This document shows, in pieces, positions 6,109-8,791 of a stretch of 8,791 nt of DNA. The notes beneath the pieces were generated by a model, which worked only from the letters and a program-made list of their open reading frames with translations, did no database searches and had not been told where the DNA came from. The position numbers and the translations under genes are program-made. Origin of the DNA: Syntrophales bacterium (lineage in GTDB: Bacteria; Desulfobacterota; Syntrophia; Syntrophales; UBA2210); the NCBI GenBank assembly GCA_030655735.1, contig JAUSPK010000152.1, positions 1 to 8,791 of the forward strand. The letters run 5' to 3'. The stretch's first letter is position 1; every line of letters begins with the position of its first letter.

Positions 6109-6828
6109 CTATTGGTCCTTCTTCAGCGTGTATAGATGCGAGATACCCATGAGAAAGGGGTGCGAGTCGATCACCGTAAACCCCCGCTCTTGCAGCAGTG
6201 TTAGGAGCGTTTCAGGTGGCAGAAAGTCCATGACGGAATCTCGCAGGTACCGGTATGCCTGAGTACTTCCGGAAATAATCCCTCCAATCACGGGAAGAAC
6301 ATACTTAAAATAGGTAAGGTATATCTTTTTAAAAAACCGGTTCGAGGGTACGGATAGTTCGAGGATCGCTATTATGCCCCCCTTTTTGATGATGCGGTAC
6401 ATCTCGTCGAGGCACCTGTCGAGTCTGGCAACATTCCGTATGCCAAAGGCTACCATTGCACGGTCAAAGGTTTCATCCCGAAAGGGGAGGGTGACGGCGT
6501 CTCCGTTGATTAGAAAATAACGGTTTGCATCCACATATCTCCTGGCTTTCCGGTCTGCCTGCTCAAGCATCCCGGTCGACAGATCAATCCCTACAACCCG
6601 GCAGTCTGTATCACGGAGGGCGCCGAGGGCCAGATCCCCTGTCCCCGTCGCAATATCCAATACCAGAGAACCGTCGTCAAGCCCCAAGGCCTGTATCGTC
6701 TTTTTCCTCCAATATCGGTCGACGGAAATCGAGAGTACCCTGTTCAACATATCGTAGGAAGGGGCTATGCGGTCAAACATGTCCCCTATGATCGCCGGTC
6801 GTTTATCCACTCTCTCATTCACTTCCAC
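6109..6828 (-). CDS. ubiE: Demethylmenaquinone / 2-methoxy-6-polyprenyl-1,4-benzoquinol methyltransferase
   Basis: A 239-residue class I methyltransferase that performs the C-methylation making menaquinone from demethylmenaquinone (MenG role) or the equivalent ubiquinone step (UbiE role). Seen: the family N-terminus MFDRIAPSYDMLNRVLS (17-33), the S-adenosylmethionine loop VLDIATGTGDLA (56-67), acidic D82 in GIDLS, GDA at 109-111, the family signature AFGIRNV (127-133), and YLRDSVMDFLPPETL near the C-terminus. Length is normal. The start is uncertain. The GTG at 6828 is the most upstream possible start, directly after an in-frame TAG, with no good ribosome site. A GTG two codons later (6820-6822) has AGG 5 nt upstream and may be the true start. 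It lies 50 bp downstream of gyrA and is probably co-transcribed with it. Which quinone is used cannot be told from this gene alone. Confidence 0.97.
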   Translation of the reverse strand: MEVNERVDKRPAIIGDMFDRIAPSYDMLNRVLSISVDRYWRKKTIQALGLDDGSLVLDIATGTGDLALGALRDTDCRVVGIDLSTGMLEQADRKARRYVDANRYFLINGDAVTLPFRDETFDRAMVAFGIRNVARLDRCLDEMYRIIKKGGIIAILELSVPSNRFFKKIYLTYFKYVLPVIGGIISGSTQAYRYLRDSVMDFLPPETLLTLLQERGFTVIDSHPFLMGISHLYTLKKDQ

Positions 6829-6850
6829 CTACAGGCAATGGCACGCGGGA

Positions 6851-6872
6851 GATAAAGGAGCGCAAAGACTCC
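6851..6872 (-). terminator. Weak stem-loop between gyrA and ubiE
   Basis: On the minus strand GGAG (6869-6872) pairs with CTCC (6857-6860) around an 8-nt loop, extendable by two G-U pairs, followed by TTTAT. It is short, so at best it attenuates read-through from gyrA into ubiE. Confidence 0.25.
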
Positions 6873-6878
6873 CCGCCG

Positions 6879-8791
6879 TTAAAACTCAAAGGTCCCCGAC
6901 TCCGGACCAGGCAGTTCCTCGTCCAGATCCGGATCTTCACGTTCCACCCGTGCCAGTCCTACCAGTTTCTCTCCATCGGCCAGATCGATCAGCTTGACTC
7001 CCTGGGTACTGCGATGCAGGAGTGAAACCTCATTCACCCCCAGCCGTATAATGTTTCCCGTATTGCTGATCAGCATAATATCCTCATCGCCGGTCACCTG
7101 TTTTATCCGCGTCACGAAACCGACCTTCGGTGTGGTCTTGAGATTAATAATGCCCTTGCCACCCCGTGACTGAAGCCGATATTCCGAAATCTCCGTTCTC
7201 TTGCCGAATCCCTTGTCTGAAACGGCCAGGATGGAATTGCTGTCGCTGAGGACCTCCATACCTACGACTTCATCGTCCTTTGCGATCCTGATCCCCGTGA
7301 CGCCCCGGGCCGTTCTCCCCATAGGACGAACACCCTTCTCATTGAACCGTATTGCGTTGCCCTTCCTGGCACCGAGGAAGATGTCCTGGTCGCCGTTCGT
7401 CTGTTTGACATCGATCAGCTCATCATCCTCGTCGAGAGTCAACGCAATGATGCCGCCGGAACGGGGATTGGAATAGGCAATGAGGTCCGTCTTTTTGATA
7501 ATCCCCCGCCTGGTTGCCATGACGACAAACTTGCCCGGGACAAACTCCCGTACCGGAAGGACAGCCGTAATCTTCTCATCCGGCGATACCCCTATCAGAT
7601 TCACGATCGCCTTCCCCTTGGCGGCTCTTCCCGCCTGAGGAATCTGATATATCTTCAGCCAGTATATGCGCCCCATATTGGTGAAAAACAGGATATGACT
7701 ATGTGTAGAGGCTATAAACATCCTCTCGAGAAAATCATCTTCCTTCGTCCCCATACCGACCTTGCCGCGCCCTCCACGGTGCTGGCTTCTGTAAAGACTG
7801 GCCGGATTTCTTTTGATGTAGTTCTGGTGTGATATGGTCACCACCATATCCTCTTCTACGATCATATCCTCAATCCCGATATCGGTACTGCTCAGGACGA
7901 TTTCCGTTCTCCTCGCATCCCCGTAACGTTTCAGTATATCCTCCAGCTCTCCTACGATGATATCCAAAACCTTCTGGGAGTCTGCAAGGATTCCCTCCAG
8001 TTCCTTCACAAGAGCCGATATCTCGATATGCTCTTCACGTATCTTGTCGCGCTCCAGGCCAGTCAGCCTCTGCAGCCTCATCTCCAGTATCGCCTTGGTC
8101 TGTTCCTCACTCAGGCCGAACCTAGCCATCAGTTCTTCGGCTGCCGTTTTCGCGTTTTCGGACGCCTTGATAACGGCGATGACCTCATCAATATTGTCGA
8201 GGGCGATGATGAGCCCCTCCAGGATATGCAGCTTCTCCCTGGCCCGGGCCAGTTCAAACATCGTCCTTCTGATAACGATTTCTTTCCTGAAATCAACAAA
8301 CTTAACCAGGATCTCTTTTAGGTTCATCAGCCGGGGCTGTCCCCGGTCAATGGCCAGCATGATGATACCGAACGTCGATTCCATTTGGGTGTGCTTATAC
8401 AGCTGGTTGAGAATAACCCCCGACATCTCGTCCCGTTTGAGATCAATGACAACCCGCATTCCTTCCCGGTCCGATTCGTCTCTAAGGTCGGCTATACCGC
8501 TGATCTTCTTTTCCTTTACCAGATCCGCTATCTTTTCTATCAGATGTGCCTTGTTCACCTGGTAGGGAAGTTCCGTGATGATGATGCTCTCTCTGTCGTT
8601 TCTGGCGTTTCGCTCGATGATTGCACGCGCTCTGATTCTGATGATACCGCGCCCCGTACGGTAGGCGGAGACGATTCCGTCTCGGCCGTTGATAAAGCCG
8701 GCCGTCGGAAAGTCGGGGCCCTTGATGTATGTCATAAGATCATCGACCGAAAGCTCGGGGTTATGGATGAGCTCGATGATCCCATCGATCA
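6879..8791 (-). CDS. gyrA: DNA gyrase subunit A, partial (N-terminus beyond the window)
   Basis: The frame is open to the right edge with 636 codons seen. The missing N-terminal part, roughly 200 residues, holds the winged helix and catalytic tyrosine. GyrA cuts and passes DNA as the A2B2 gyrase, introducing negative supercoils. Seen in order: tower/core segments with IKGPDFPTAGFINGRDGI and ITELPYQVNKAHL, the coiled-coil region with the EMRLQRLTGLE signature, then the C-terminal beta-pinwheel of repeated blades. GyrA-box-like motifs are QHRGGRG (about 7764-7784) and QSRGGKG (about 7152-7172). The box and the six-blade-like C-terminal domain favour GyrA over ParC. The tail is acidic (DPDLDEELPGPE), as in many gyrases. 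The internal ATG at 8733-8735 is not the start, because clear GyrA homology (ELIHNPELSVDDL) continues upstream of it. Confidence 0.98.
   Translation of the reverse strand, partial: IDGIIELIHNPELSVDDLMTYIKGPDFPTAGFINGRDGIVSAYRTGRGIIRIRARAIIERNARNDRESIIITELPYQVNKAHLIEKIADLVKEKKISGIADLRDESDREGMRVVIDLKRDEMSGVILNQLYKHTQMESTFGIIMLAIDRGQPRLMNLKEILVKFVDFRKEIVIRRTMFELARAREKLHILEGLIIALDNIDEVIAVIKASENAKTAAEELMARFGLSEEQTKAILEMRLQRLTGLERDKIREEHIEISALVKELEGILADSQKVLDIIVGELEDILKRYGDARRTEIVLSSTDIGIEDMIVEEDMVVTISHQNYIKRNPASLYRSQHRGGRGKVGMGTKEDDFLERMFIASTHSHILFFTNMGRIYWLKIYQIPQAGRAAKGKAIVNLIGVSPDEKITAVLPVREFVPGKFVVMATRRGIIKKTDLIAYSNPRSGGIIALTLDEDDELIDVKQTNGDQDIFLGARKGNAIRFNEKGVRPMGRTARGVTGIRIAKDDEVVGMEVLSDSNSILAVSDKGFGKRTEISEYRLQSRGGKGIINLKTTPKVGFVTRIKQVTGDEDIMLISNTGNIIRLGVNEVSLLHRSTQGVKLIDLADGEKLVGLARVEREDPDLDEELPGPESGTFEF

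Noticed and set aside
7957..8565. A 202-codon plus-strand open frame opposite gyrA
   Set aside because: Serine/isoleucine-rich antisense composition opposite a highly conserved gyrA segment; a typical shadow.
1..8791. CRISPR array, tRNA, rRNA or insertion sequence
   Set aside because: No regularly spaced direct repeats, cloverleaf, rRNA-like sequence or transposase frame was found by reading both strands.

Overview
The window looks like a bacterial chromosome segment of moderate GC content. It holds mostly housekeeping genes on the minus strand, with an accessory restriction/defence-type module at the left edge. The gene mix (gyrA, a menaquinone/ubiquinone methyltransferase, an AsmA-like envelope protein, an archease-rtcB RNA-repair pair) and the strong Shine-Dalgarno sites fit a Gram-negative, Desulfobacterota/Syntrophobacterota-like bacterium. 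That placement is an impression from protein style, not a proof.

Layout from left to right: (1) 1-1056, minus, partial: an N6-adenine DNA methyltransferase with beta-class motif order (DPPY first, FxGxG later), type III Mod-like, running off the left edge. (2) 1062-2540, minus: a 492-residue AlbA_2/Schlafen-like protein with a RecG-like GHKL ATPase region, a tandem-repeat linker and a winged helix. It lies 5 nt upstream of the methyltransferase and has a good sigma70-type promoter at 2603-2630. (3) 2697-4142, minus: rtcB, with every catalytic residue present. (4) 4135-4578, minus: archease, overlapping rtcB by 8 nt. (5) 4745-5152, plus: a small helical protein of unknown function with its own promoter, the only plus-strand gene. 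(6) 5155-5979, minus: a membrane-anchored AsmA-like protein. (7) 6109-6828, minus: ubiE/menG. (8) 6879-8791, minus, partial: gyrA without its N-terminal third.

Transcription on the minus strand runs gyrA -> ubiE -> (stem-loop region) -> AsmA-like gene, then archease-rtcB from its own promoter, then the AlbA_2-methyltransferase pair from another promoter. Archease activates RtcB, so these two form an RNA-repair operon. The AlbA_2 gene and the methyltransferase form a tight unit that probably continues off the left edge, where a restriction subunit would be expected.

The most interesting region is 1-2715. It combines a Schlafen-type AlbA_2 protein, an in-frame 12/24-bp repeat in its hinge, a methyltransferase with a compositional step, and nested inverted repeats at the boundary with rtcB. 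No tRNA, rRNA, CRISPR array or insertion sequence was seen.
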